This document shows, piece after piece, positions 44,688-52,944 of a stretch of DNA of 64,000 bases; the first letter of the stretch is position 1, and each line of letters starts with the position of its first letter. The notes beneath the pieces were generated by a model. It ran no database searches, was not told where the DNA came from, and saw only the letters and a list, made by a program, of their open reading frames with translations. Source of the DNA: Bacillota bacterium (lineage in GTDB: Bacteria > Bacillota > Clostridia > Acetivibrionales > DTU013); assembly GCA_023399355.1 (NCBI GenBank), contig JAEWQC010000049.1, positions 12,981 through 76,980 of the forward strand. The letters are read 5' to 3'. The position numbers and the translations under genes are program-made.

Positions 44688-45470
44688 TTAATCAGCCGGG
44701 AAATTCTTTTTGTATATAGCCAGCAGCAATGAAATGATGTAAGCATGAATCAAGGTCATCAGGATTTCCTCTATGACTCTTGGAATCCAGAGCATTATAA
44801 ACCCCATTCGCCCAAGTGCAGGGATGAACATTTGTAAAATGCAGGTATTCAATGTTGTTACCAGGATGCCACTTATGCCGGTGATGATTACCACTTTTAA
44901 ATAGCTGCTATGATTGATTGCTGTACCGTGCAGCTTTTTGAGCAGTATATCAACTGCATAGAATAATAGTCCTGCACAGGATACGAGTTCTAAACCAACT
45001 GTAGTAAAAGGGGTATACTTACCCAGCATATGAAGGATATTTGCCCAAAAGAAATTTGTAAAATACGATAAAATAATTTGATTAGCAACTCCGAAAACTC
45101 CAAAAAAGAGGATCAGTACCAGAAAAAATCGTTTGAATTTTAATGAAACAACATCCCCGGTCAGTTTCCACATGAAGCCGATAAGAACCCCGCCCAGAAT
45201 GGATGTAATAGTAAGTAACGGAATATAAGCACCTTCCGGCTTTATTACATATCCCAAAAAATCAACAATTCCTGATGCAGCGCCACCCAGGACCGGTCCG
45301 AACAATATCGACGCTATTTTTGTAAATACCCCGGAAAAGCCGATTCGCATACCAGGAGCGCCGCCGAAATAGACCATATAGCTGAAATTTCTGATGACTA
45401 ATGCAAGAGCAATCAACATACTTACCTGAATAAGGGATTTGACAGGAAAAGACTTTTTCATACTATTCAT
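44688..45470 (-). CDS. folT: ECF transporter S component, folate-specific (FolT)
   Basis: Substrate-binding membrane subunit of an energy-coupling-factor importer, 260 aa with six helices. The segment SYMVYFGGAPGMRIGFSGVF with its Gly-Met-Arg-x-Gly-Phe is typical of the folate family, as is FGPVLGGAASGIVDFLGYVI. The ECF ATPases and T subunit are not in this window and are presumably shared. GGAGG ahead of ATG 45470 decides the start. The upstream tetrahydrofolate riboswitch independently supports the folate assignment. Confidence 0.9.
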   Translation of the reverse strand: MNSMKKSFPVKSLIQVSMLIALALVIRNFSYMVYFGGAPGMRIGFSGVFTKIASILFGPVLGGAASGIVDFLGYVIKPEGAYIPLLTITSILGGVLIGFMWKLTGDVVSLKFKRFFLVLILFFGVFGVANQIILSYFTNFFWANILHMLGKYTPFTTVGLELVSCAGLLFYAVDILLKKLHGTAINHSSYLKVVIITGISGILVTTLNTCILQMFIPALGRMGFIMLWIPRVIEEILMTLIHAYIISLLLAIYKKNFPAD

Positions 45471-45549
45471 ACTGTTATCCTCCATTTTCATAGTGTTTTA
45501 CTTAGCATGAAGCAACCGCCACATTATGAAATGGAAAGACCACTTTGTG

Positions 45550-45652
45550 AGACAGCGGATGCAATATTATACCGCAAACCTTTAAAAACAAGGTTTTTCG
45601 TTTAGAGACTCTACTCCCATTCTCTAACACTTAACGCATAATACCTGCTCTG
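45550..45652 (-). promoter_or_regulatory. Tetrahydrofolate (THF) riboswitch upstream of folT
   Basis: On the minus strand the conserved blocks occur in order: AGAGCAGGTATTAT, GCGTTAAGTGT, GAATGGGAGTAGAGT, AACGAA, a variable hairpin AAACCTT/AAGGTTT, TGCGGTATAATA and TGCATCCGCT. They match the published THF-I consensus (purine-rich P1/P2, GCGUUAAGUGU, AACGAA, UGCAUCCGCU). The aptamer ends about 80 bases before the folT start, room for an expression platform. It should repress folT when reduced folate is high. Confidence 0.88.
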
Positions 45653-45777
45653 ATAAATTGTATTTATTTATGGTATCATCATATCGTTTTTTCTTTTAAA
45701 TGTCTATGATTTGGCAGATAAAATTTATTGGACCCAATACATGAACCCGAATAAACCTGTTACGTCAGGATAAATCA

Positions 45778-46647
45778 TTATGAATTGATATAAATAAAAA
45801 TCCTGCTGATAACAATTGCAAGCAATCCAAACAGTGCACTAAGGTAAATTGCACGTATAGAAAACCGGCCCTCTTCTATGGTTCGGCTTCTTAACAGTTT
45901 TGTTCCGAAGATTAAGATCATCAAGTCTGTCATCGCAATTATTATGAGGTAGCAGACGCCAAGCAAATGCCACAAAACCGGATGAAAGCTTAACAGGATC
46001 ACAAGAATAAACAGGGCGGCTGAAATGCGGAGAGCATTCTTTTTTCCGGCAAGTATTGCAAGCGACTTTACACTTCGCTGCTTGTCACCCTCCATATCCA
46101 TTCCATCCGAAGCGATTTCTTCAGCAAGATCAAAGAAGAATACGATCAGGCTAAAAGTCCAGACGGCTCCATTCCACGGCTTCCCGACCGCTAACCCTCC
46201 AAGGATGAAAGTAATGGCGACGGAAGAACAGACCAATAGATTGCCCAATAACCCCATTTCTTTAAACTTCCAATTGTACAGGAAGCCGATAGACCAAAAT
46301 ACAATGTACAATATAACAGCTGAAATACCGATAAAAACCGAGGTTATCAACCCTATGACCGTTGTGATTGCAGCCAGTTTTATCGCTGATGCAGGCAATA
46401 TCAATCCTGATGGCAGGGGCCTGTGCGGTGAATTGATCCTGTCAACTTCAATGTCGAAATAATCGTTAATAATCATTGCAGGACCCGATAAGAAAAAGCC
46501 CCACACTAATCCCAGAAATAATTTGTGAAAGGAGGGAAAACCGTCGAATGCGATTATTTCTCCAATAATTACACATATTCCTGCAGCAAACGGTAACTCC
46601 GGCCGCATTAAATCAATGAAGCCTTTGATTTTCCTGTAATTTACCAT
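45778..46647 (-). CDS. UbiA-family prenyltransferase
   Basis: Integral membrane prenyltransferase of 289 aa with eight or nine helices. The two Asp-rich motifs that bind prenyl diphosphate are NDYFDIEVDRINSPHRP (about 60-76) and DGMDMEGDKQR (about 185-195). The NDYFDxxxD type and PHRPLPSG are shared with geranylgeranylglyceryl-phosphate synthase-like and menaquinone enzymes; acceptor unknown. AGGAG precedes ATG 46647. It follows a lipid-kinase gene by 20 bases, so lipid or quinone chemistry is a reasonable guess. Confidence 0.9.
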   Translation of the reverse strand: MVNYRKIKGFIDLMRPELPFAAGICVIIGEIIAFDGFPSFHKLFLGLVWGFFLSGPAMIINDYFDIEVDRINSPHRPLPSGLILPASAIKLAAITTVIGLITSVFIGISAVILYIVFWSIGFLYNWKFKEMGLLGNLLVCSSVAITFILGGLAVGKPWNGAVWTFSLIVFFFDLAEEIASDGMDMEGDKQRSVKSLAILAGKKNALRISAALFILVILLSFHPVLWHLLGVCYLIIIAMTDLMILIFGTKLLRSRTIEEGRFSIRAIYLSALFGLLAIVISRIFIYINS

Positions 46648-46667
46648 GGAACGCTCCTGTTTCTGAT

Positions 46668-47564
46668 TCAACAAGGTTGAATTTTACCTGGGAATACAAA
46701 CGGCAGGCCTTTCGGGTAGATTTCGAAGGTGGCCTTTTCAACCAGGAAGACCTCGCCATCGCAGTTCATGGGAACAGGCTTGTCCAGGCTGATTTCAATT
46801 TTTTTGCCCTTGTAAAGGCTCACGCCTTTTATTGTCGCATGCAGGCCTTTCATGTATCTGGGGAATAACTGCAGTATTTTCAATCTTTTCATCGCCTGTG
46901 CATGACAAATATCAAATAATCCGTCATCAATCCGGGCATCCGGCAGTGCGAGCATGCCGCCGCCATAATACCTTCCATTTCCGACGGCGACAAGCAGGGT
47001 TTCGGCAGAGATCACCTGATCATCTATTTTGAGTTTCATAAGGTGATGTTTACACTGTATAACGGCTGTGAGTATCCCCAGCACATAGATCATTTTACCG
47101 GTAAGTAAAGGAATTTTTTTGAAGAGTCTTCCCTGATAAACCACCTCGGCATCAAAACCGATGGAAGAGATGTTGATGAAATATTTATCGTTTACCTTCG
47201 CATAATCCACCAGATGCTCCGTACCTTCAACCGCTGATTTTACGATATCGACAGGCGAATCTTCACCTTGTATGCTTTTGATGAAATCATTGCCGGAACC
47301 GCTGGGAATGGCGGCAAGACTGCTACCGGAGCCTGCCATTCCGTTCAGGACTTCATTGAGGGTCCCGTCACCTCCCACGGAGTAGATCCGCAGCTTTTGT
47401 GCCTTACTATAGCTGGATGCGATTTGAGTAGCGTGCCCTGGATATCCGGTAGTGGCGATCTCATAATCCAGCCCCTTGCTTTCACAGCAATTGCGTATCT
47501 CCGGAATAAGATCGACTGTCCTGCCTTTACCGGCAACCGGATTGAGGATAAATAGATGCTTCAT
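46668..47564 (-). CDS. Diacylglycerol kinase-family lipid kinase (YegS/DgkB type)
   Basis: Cytosolic lipid kinase of 298 aa. N-terminal catalytic lobe: FILNPVAGKGRT (residues about 4-15), the nucleotide-binding VGGDGTLNEVLNGM (about 63-76) and IPSGSGNDFIKS; the C-terminal beta-domain contains LPDARIDDGLFDICHA and MNCDGEVF. Such enzymes phosphorylate diacylglycerol or related lipids. GGCGGAG before ATG 47564 lies within the end of the hemerythrin gene, one base separating the stop and start, so they are coupled. Confidence 0.92.
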   Translation of the reverse strand: MKHLFILNPVAGKGRTVDLIPEIRNCCESKGLDYEIATTGYPGHATQIASSYSKAQKLRIYSVGGDGTLNEVLNGMAGSGSSLAAIPSGSGNDFIKSIQGEDSPVDIVKSAVEGTEHLVDYAKVNDKYFINISSIGFDAEVVYQGRLFKKIPLLTGKMIYVLGILTAVIQCKHHLMKLKIDDQVISAETLLVAVGNGRYYGGGMLALPDARIDDGLFDICHAQAMKRLKILQLFPRYMKGLHATIKGVSLYKGKKIEISLDKPVPMNCDGEVFLVEKATFEIYPKGLPFVFPGKIQPC

Positions 47565-47565
47565 T

Positions 47566-47976
47566 TTACACTCCGCCATTTATAAGACATTCTCTGTACT
47601 TCATATCGGTATCCAGGATGTGGCCGGTCACCCAGTCAGCCACAAAATTGACCATTTCCATCAGGGTCTTGTTTTGGTTTTCTTCAAGATCCTTTCCTGC
47701 TATTTTTTGAACTTTCTTAATAAAAAAATCATGCTCTATCTTATGCGTCGGATAGTCAGGATAATTGCACTTCTGCATAAGCGATTCCTCATAGCTGAAG
47801 TGGTATTGGGTGTACTCGACCAGTTCGCCCAGCGTCTGCATCAGCTCATCATAGTGGTCGCAATCATCGTCCAGAGTGGCTGTTTCATATATCCTTGATC
47901 CTATTTCAAAGAGCTTGCGGTGTTGATTGTCTATCTCCGGTATACTGCAACTGAACTTATCCTGCCATTTGAACAT
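47566..47976 (-). CDS. Bacteriohemerythrin
   Basis: Oxygen-binding diiron protein of 136 aa with all seven iron ligands in place: His19 (DNQH), His59 and Glu63 (QYHFSYEE), His78 and His82 (HKIEHD), His119 and Asp124 (GHILDTD). In anaerobes such proteins store or scavenge oxygen and are often linked to oxygen sensing. It heads a minus-strand operon with a lipid kinase and a UbiA prenyltransferase. GGAGG is seven bases before the ATG. Confidence 0.95.
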   Translation of the reverse strand: MFKWQDKFSCSIPEIDNQHRKLFEIGSRIYETATLDDDCDHYDELMQTLGELVEYTQYHFSYEESLMQKCNYPDYPTHKIEHDFFIKKVQKIAGKDLEENQNKTLMEMVNFVADWVTGHILDTDMKYRECLINGGV

Positions 47977-48123
47977 AAGAATTGCCTCCAGTAGTAAATT
48001 AATTTTGTTATTGTCTATTTTCCACAGTTTAGATTATTATAACAATTATTTTTTTAGTTCACAATTAGCAGCTTTGCGAACTACAGGAATACGGAGGACC
48101 TGTATGAAAAAGAGGACAGATTG

Positions 48124-48142
48124 AAGGGGCGCTGGGCCCCTT
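48124..48142 (-). terminator. Hairpin after yabG
   Basis: Seven-base-pair stem AAGGGGC/GCCCCTT with a five-base loop directly behind the yabG stop codon. No T-run on the yabG side, so terminator strength is uncertain. Confidence 0.5.
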
Positions 48143-48963
48143 TAATTTGACTGAACGATATAATGTCCTTTTGACTTGACACCGCCAATGCCTTGACTTC
48201 CTGACTGGGTAAGCTTTGCAATCTGTTCCGGTGTCACGTAGACCCTGGAATCCGTCAATGCAACCCGGTCTCCCACTTTTGCGGGATCAAGTGCATGGAT
48301 CAATATTCTGCCGGGTGAACTGGCGAAGTTGGCGCCGGCCTCCATGATACCGTCAAAATAGGACTGACAGGCACCGGAGAATATGCACAGCTTATCATAG
48401 CTGGGTTCATACTTTCTGGCTTCACGGGTACTTTGAATGTAATAGCGGGAATTTCTGTAGCTATCGATCGTGTTATATTTTGTAACATTTTTTTTCAAGC
48501 CGTCATGCCCCGTTACGATAAGAACATCTGCCCCCGTACTTGCGAGCAGACTACGGATTTGACCAGGCTGTTCGTTTTCAGGAATAACTCGCCCATAGAC
48601 CTTGATTTTGGCATCTTCATAATATTTTCGGCACATTTCCAGGAATTCCGAGCTTGAATCAATATGGAGTATTCTTCCCGATCTTCCTCTCGCACGCTGA
48701 AAAAAGCTGAATGGCGTATTACCGCGGGACATATGGTGAAAACCGGTTCCCGTCAGACGATCCTGAAGCTCACGATGCACCTGTTCCGGACTTCTCCATT
48801 CCAGGTCGTCCTCTTCGGAGTCTGCAATGATCCTGTACAGCAGCCCTTTCAGGACAAAGGATCTCCTGCCGCTGCTGCGGCTGTTTATTTCCGCTATTTT
48901 AAAATGAATATCTCCGCCATAGGATTTTCTGGTTACGACATCTCCAATCCTTAAAGCTTCCAT
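48142..48963 (-). CDS. yabG: Sporulation-specific protease YabG
   Basis: Cysteine protease of 273 aa that processes spore-coat proteins in the mother cell late in sporulation. The N-terminal beta-barrel-like region begins LRIGDVVTRKSYGGDIHFKI. The C-terminal peptidase domain contains VLIVTGHDGLKK (catalytic His region) and CIFSGACQSYFDGIMEAGANF (Cys region), and ends SKGHYIVQSN. GAAGGGATGG precedes the ATG. Its presence indicates that the organism forms endospores. Confidence 0.94.
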   Translation of the reverse strand: MEALRIGDVVTRKSYGGDIHFKIAEINSRSSGRRSFVLKGLLYRIIADSEEDDLEWRSPEQVHRELQDRLTGTGFHHMSRGNTPFSFFQRARGRSGRILHIDSSSEFLEMCRKYYEDAKIKVYGRVIPENEQPGQIRSLLASTGADVLIVTGHDGLKKNVTKYNTIDSYRNSRYYIQSTREARKYEPSYDKLCIFSGACQSYFDGIMEAGANFASSPGRILIHALDPAKVGDRVALTDSRVYVTPEQIAKLTQSGSQGIGGVKSKGHYIVQSN

Positions 48964-49183
48964 AGGACCATCCCTTCAATTGTCATAGATTGTTAGTACA
49001 TAATATGAAGGGGTGGATTCTTTGGGAACAGGACGGGAGACTATATTTGGAGGCCAGTGCTGACCGGATCAGTTACACATGATGTAATTCGTGATACAAA
49101 TTTACCTGAACGCTCATAAAAAAAGAACCGCCATTTTTCAGGAGGCTCCTATGTCTGATGTCTCTATTGCAGGGCGGGGGGGG

Positions 49184-49305
49184 CTGGTCGTTGACTGCGT
49201 CAACTGCTCGCCCATGCAACCTGGCTGGTCGTTGACTGCGTCAACTGCTCGCCCATGCAACCTGGCTGGTCGTTGACTGCGTCAACTGCCCGCCCATGTA
49301 TCCGG
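49184..49305. repeat. Tandem repeat, three copies of 41 bp
   Basis: Units start CTGGTCGTTGACTGCGTCAA at 49184, 49225 and 49266; copies one and two are identical, the third diverges near its end. Each unit holds a small hairpin GTTGAC-TGC-GTCAAC. The array lies in the 377-base gap between yabG and the cytidylate kinase-like gene. The rest of the gap shows nothing recognisable. Confidence 0.95.
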
Positions 49306-49340
49306 GGTTTCTTTTAAATTTCTTGAATCAACGGCGTTGC

Positions 49341-49904
49341 CTATTTCTTTAAGGATGCAAGTTTGGTCAGGATGGTATCTGCAACTTGTTCGGGAGAGAT
49401 ATTGGTAGAGTCGATAATCATGTCATAATTGAAAGGATTTGAACAGTCTACGCCATATTTGGCCATATACCGGAGGTTTTCGCTTTGTTTTCTTTCAACA
49501 AGCCTAATCTTGGCTTCTTCAAGATTGGCATAGGTCTCCACGTCTCCCCGTTGGTCGCGCATAACTCGTTTGGCGGCTTCGACCGGGTCAACGGAGAGGA
49601 ATACCTTAAATGAATCAGGCACGAAATGCCAGGCCATCCTGGAATCAAGCACCATCGACTCATCCTGCCGGCCGATTCTTGCCAGTTCCGTATCAATCTC
49701 TTCGTCGATTTCAGGATGGTTTTCCATATACTTATTGAAAGCACAGGTGTCCATATTGTATTTTTCCGCCATTGCACGCTGTATTTGTCCGATGGAATAC
49801 ACCCTCAAGCCGAATTTTTCTTTCAGGTACCGGCAAACGGTAGACTTACCGCTGCCCAGATCTCCGGTGATTGATATTTTAAGCTTAGTGGCGGTTTGAT
49901 TCAT
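49341..49904 (-). CDS. Cytidylate kinase-like P-loop protein
   Basis: P-loop kinase of 187 aa: Walker A GDLGSGKST (about 14-22), VYSIGQIQRAMAEKYNMD, LDSRMAWHFVPDSFKVFLSV (NMP-kinase-like strand) and RDQRGDVETYANLEEAKIRL (lid). It belongs to the short, cytidylate-kinase-like family common in Firmicutes; the true substrate is not settled, since a canonical cmk usually exists elsewhere. AAAGGAGA precedes the ATG. Confidence 0.85.
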   Translation of the reverse strand: MNQTATKLKISITGDLGSGKSTVCRYLKEKFGLRVYSIGQIQRAMAEKYNMDTCAFNKYMENHPEIDEEIDTELARIGRQDESMVLDSRMAWHFVPDSFKVFLSVDPVEAAKRVMRDQRGDVETYANLEEAKIRLVERKQSENLRYMAKYGVDCSNPFNYDMIIDSTNISPEQVADTILTKLASLKK

Positions 49905-50130
49905 TTCAGTTCTCCTTTGGACTGCAATTTATTGAAACTTATATAAAAGAAATTATATCAAATAAAGAGTCGTTTTTTCTATAAATAATCAATCTTTTTT
50001 TTAGCAGTTCATTCCAGCCTCGAAAACCTTCATTTTCTTGCGATTTTGTGGTTGACCTTGTATATAAATGGGAATAACATTAACCAGGTTGAATATTTAA
50101 TTCATGTAATATTTTGAAGGAGGATTTTAA

Positions 50131-50391
50131 ATGAGCTGTTACAATATCATGTCTTTAATTCTGAATAACAGGGTGAAAAATGCGGTTAAGCTGCAGGATG
50201 TATTGACTGAATCAGGATGTATCATCAAAGCCAGGATTGGTCTGCATGAGGCAGGGGATGTTTGTGCGAACGAAGGATTGATCATAATGCAGGTTGCAGG
50301 AACGGACGCAGAGGTTGGAGAATTGGAGAATAAGCTCAATGCTGTCGATGGGGTAAAGGCAAAAAACCTGCAAATTTGTTCAGAATGGTAG
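50131..50391 (+). CDS. ACT-like protein related to the TM1266 (iron-only hydrogenase regulator) family
   Basis: Protein of 86 aa with a beta-alpha-beta-beta-alpha-beta pattern of the ferredoxin-like fold: NRVKNAVKLQDVLTESGCII, KARIGLHEAG, GLIIMQVAGTDAEVGELENK, VDGVKAKNLQI. Similar proteins (TM1266 type) occur near hydrogenase maturation genes and were proposed as regulators; none is nearby here. AAGGAGGA precedes the ATG. Moderate confidence in the family. Confidence 0.65.
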   Translation: MSCYNIMSLILNNRVKNAVKLQDVLTESGCIIKARIGLHEAGDVCANEGLIIMQVAGTDAEVGELENKLNAVDGVKAKNLQICSEW

Positions 50392-50432
50392 AAAACCGGG
50401 AAAATCACTTTATCTCCAGGGAGAACTGAAAA

Positions 50433-50613
50433 ATGAAATGGGAAATAGGAGTGCGTGCACATGATTTTGGGAGAATGCCGTTAAGTGAGCTTGCCCCCAA
50501 AATTGCCGACGCTGGGTTTAGTCATATACAACTTGCACTTGGAAAGGCATTGAACGATTTTAAATATAGTTGTGGGGTTCTGAGCAACGGTCTCGCACGC
50601 AGCATTGAAAAGG
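50433..50613 (+). pseudogene. N-terminal remnant of a sugar-isomerase TIM-barrel gene
   Basis: Begins like an intact isomerase: MKWEIGVRAHDFGRMPLSEL, ADAGFSHIQLALGKAL, LSNGLARSIEKE. After about 60 residues homology stops and the frame runs out antisense to the anti-sigma gene (stop 50720). Over 200 residues, with all metal-binding positions, are missing. A truncation at the sigma/anti-sigma operon boundary. Confidence 0.75.
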
Positions 50614-50665
50614 AGCGGCACCACTGCCCGGTACCAACTGCCAGGCAGCACCGCCCCATTCTTTT

Positions 50666-51778
50666 CTACCAATTCCAAAAATCCATCCCGATAACGGACA
50701 TGGTCCTTGGGACAAGATGATCGGTAAGTTTTATCAGTTCACTTGAGGGGCCGGTTACGCGCAAGCCGTAGATTTTTATGCCATTTTCCAGAACGTAGGA
50801 TGCTTTCGCGCCTATGCCGGTATCGATTGCATTGTATTTTAAAAGTCCTGCGTCCGGCTTCATCAGCTTCTTTTTGTCATCAAGCCATTTCATTTCATCC
50901 ATAACTGCCTTCTCGAACTGGTCCGCATTGTCCCTGCCCAATTGTGCAAAGTCAAAGGCTCCTGGCCTGGAAAGTTTTCCGGGAATTCCCCACTGCAGGA
51001 TCTGTTGCTTCTCAAAAGTCATATTTTTGGGAATCGTTTTTTCTATCCCGGATTCTACAGCCATCCAGCAGATTTCTACATCAAAGGAGCGAAGCAGTAA
51101 GGATACATCTCCCAGAGTAATCAAACCATTCAGAGAATAATCGACGGTCGCGACAGTAGTATCGGCATTTTTCTCCAGCCTCTTTCGCTGTGAGTTGGTG
51201 CCACCTTTTTGTCCCAGGTCCACTCCCTTAAAATTGTCAGGATGTATAAAATTCGCACCTATAAAGAGCGGCGCGGTAATCCTGCCGGATATTACGGACA
51301 TATTGGCTCTGATTTCGTGCTGCTCTCCGGTGCTTCTTCCGATCACAGGCAATGTTGTTATCCTCAGGGGAACAGACATGGAAAATCCGTTTACCTTGCT
51401 GTTGCCCCAGCTATTTACCTTTTCAGGCTGTGAAAACTGTACGGTATCCATAAGAACTCTTGAAACATTCGGCTGATTGAAGGACCATAATCCCCAGAGC
51501 ACTGAGGGCAGTATATAAATTGCCAGAATGGCCAGAAGTGCAATGACAACGACCTTGAGAACTCTTATGTTAAATTTTCGTCTCGTCTTTTTTAATAGTT
51601 TCCTTATGTCTGTTTGTTTAAAGAATTCGCCTGCAGGTAAATCCGCACCGATTTCTTCGGCTTCCTTCCGGCATTGTTCACAGGTTTCCAGATGGAGCTT
51701 TACTTCCTGTGACATTGGATTATCAAGTACTCCGGCAAGGTATTCCGGAAGTTTTCCCTTCACTTCTCTGCAATTCAT
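50666..51778 (-). CDS. Anti-sigma factor with zinc-finger domain
   Basis: Membrane anti-sigma factor of 370 aa. The N-terminal zf-HC2 motif has Cys3 and HLETCEQC (H-x3-C-x2-C, about 29-36), one membrane helix (about 76-96, VVVIALLAILAIYILPSVLW) and a large extracytoplasmic region with sigma-factor-regulator features (YSLNGLITLGDVSLLL, YGLRVTGPSSELIKL). It should hold the neighbouring ECF sigma at the membrane until an envelope signal. Its ATG follows the sigma stop with no gap (TAAATG), so they are coupled. Confidence 0.9.
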   Translation of the reverse strand: MNCREVKGKLPEYLAGVLDNPMSQEVKLHLETCEQCRKEAEEIGADLPAGEFFKQTDIRKLLKKTRRKFNIRVLKVVVIALLAILAIYILPSVLWGLWSFNQPNVSRVLMDTVQFSQPEKVNSWGNSKVNGFSMSVPLRITTLPVIGRSTGEQHEIRANMSVISGRITAPLFIGANFIHPDNFKGVDLGQKGGTNSQRKRLEKNADTTVATVDYSLNGLITLGDVSLLLRSFDVEICWMAVESGIEKTIPKNMTFEKQQILQWGIPGKLSRPGAFDFAQLGRDNADQFEKAVMDEMKWLDDKKKLMKPDAGLLKYNAIDTGIGAKASYVLENGIKIYGLRVTGPSSELIKLTDHLVPRTMSVIGMDFWNW

Positions 51779-52267
51779 TTATTCATACCTCCTGTAAAGT
51801 TCTCTGAGTCTCTGCTTTGCCCGAAACAGGGTCACCTTCACATTATCGATACTTATCCCCAATACGGCGGCAATTTCCGTATAGGCCAGTTCGTTGTATT
51901 CCCGCAGGATAAGTATGGAACGCCATGTTTCCGGCAGCATTGACATCGCCTTCTGAAGTTGGCCGATTTCTTCCTCATATACAAGCGAAGCTGTGGGATT
52001 TGAAGTCACAGATAAATCTGCTGTTTCAGGAGGATCATTGTAGTCAAGCTTTTTGGTCTTTCTTAACCAGTCAAAGGCAATATTTCTTGCAACCTTGTAA
52101 AACCATGTCTTTGTGGGAATGCTGTTATTCGCAATGCAATGCTCGGTCGCCCTCAGAAATGTCTCGGAAACAACATCCTCAGCAGTATGAATTTCGCCGG
52201 TCAAACTGAAAGCATATCCGATTAGTTGTCCTCCAAGTTTGTGATACAGTGTTGACAGGGCATTCAC
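51779..52267 (-). CDS. ECF-type RNA polymerase sigma factor
   Basis: Sigma-70 family factor of 162 aa with region 2 (LYHKLGGQLIGYAFSLTGEI, AEDVVSETFLRA, TWFYKVARNIAFDWLRK) and region 4 (LREYNELAYTEIAAVLGIS, DNVKVTLFRAKQRL). An in-frame TGA directly precedes ATG 52267. The strong GGAGG lies farther upstream, next to a five-codon reading frame GTG ACA CCT GGT GAA TGA that overlaps the sigma start, possibly a coupling leader. An ECF-type promoter is present upstream. Confidence 0.93.
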   Translation of the reverse strand: MNALSTLYHKLGGQLIGYAFSLTGEIHTAEDVVSETFLRATEHCIANNSIPTKTWFYKVARNIAFDWLRKTKKLDYNDPPETADLSVTSNPTASLVYEEEIGQLQKAMSMLPETWRSILILREYNELAYTEIAAVLGISIDNVKVTLFRAKQRLRELYRRYE

Positions 52268-52328
52268 CAGGTGTCACCCACCTCCTCATTTAATGATGCG
52301 TTGGGAAAATTAGCAGATCCTCTTAGTA

Positions 52329-52356
52329 GTAACGGTTGAGAATAGCGAATGTTACA
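52329..52356 (-). promoter_or_regulatory. ECF-type autoregulatory promoter of the sigma/anti-sigma operon
   Basis: On the minus strand TGTAAC (52351-52356), a 16-base spacer, and CGTTAC (52329-52334) match the ECF pattern of an AAC-containing -35 and a CGTN -10. The promoter drives the sigma gene itself. Confidence 0.65.
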
Positions 52357-52388
52357 GTGAAATTTTACCTTATTGGAGAAAAATCTGG

Positions 52389-52472
52389 TATAATAATTGT
52401 GCAAAATCTTTTAAATTAAATTGTTTTAGCCATGGAAAGGTTACATATGATAATATATTAGTAGCGAATGTA
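52389..52472 (+). promoter_or_regulatory. Promoter and operator upstream of the deo-type operon (site 1)
   Basis: Extended -10 TGGTATAAT (52386-52394). The operator-like block 52443-52472 runs ACATATGATAATATATTAGT then AGCGAATGTA and is repeated with four or five changes at 53962-53992 upstream of deoC. Two such sites flanking a SorC/DeoR-type regulator gene indicate that the regulator binds both. Confidence 0.7.
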
Positions 52473-52629
52473 AACTTGCTGGCACGTACAGATACAGGTG
52501 TATCTGTGAGAAAGCCGGGAACATCATGCGGGTCAGGAAGATAGATTCTATCACAATAAACGCGAAAAGATCTTAAGAAATCATTCGAATTCTATAAATA
52601 AGTGCTGGGTCTGGAGAAACTGAATACTG

Positions 52630-52921
52630 TTGATATGGGCGATCATATACTGCACTATTGCAAGCCATTTGAGGGCTGCAGGCCTGCTTGAACTGACAGA
52701 ATATCTTGATGAACAGAAGAGGCTGGTAACAATTTCAACTGATTATGGGATTTACGGCCATTTTGCAGTAGTTGTTGAAAGTCTTGAAGGGATCAAAGGT
52801 ATCTGTGAACAAAACGGCTATGATATCAACCTGCCACAGACCTATATAGAAAAAAATCAAATTCAGGATAATGCTGATACAGGATCCGAACGGTGTAGAA
52901 ATCGAAACAATAGAAGAATAA
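52630..52921 (+). pseudogene. Frameshifted VOC (glyoxalase/bleomycin-resistance) family gene
   Basis: Two frames together spell a VOC-like protein: GHFAVVVESLEGIKGICEQN with GYDINLP in one frame, then, one base shifted, MLIQDPNGVEIETIEE and a stop at 52919-52921, the standard end of VOC proteins. A third frame reads MGDHILHYCKPFEG upstream (from 52633). At least two frameshifts separate the pieces. It lies between operator site 1 and the regulator gene; an intact VOC gene occurs at 54839 in the same operon. Confidence 0.6.
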
Positions 52922-52944
52922 GGATCCCAATGGAAGGTGAGAAT

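Noticed and set aside
49091..49276. 61-codon frame running through the 41-bp repeats
   Set aside because: The peptide is only the repeat translated (SLTASTARPCN-like) and ends inside the array; no ribosome site.
49184..49305. Possible CRISPR array
   Set aside because: Units are contiguous 41-bp tandem copies with no unique spacers, and no cas genes are present.
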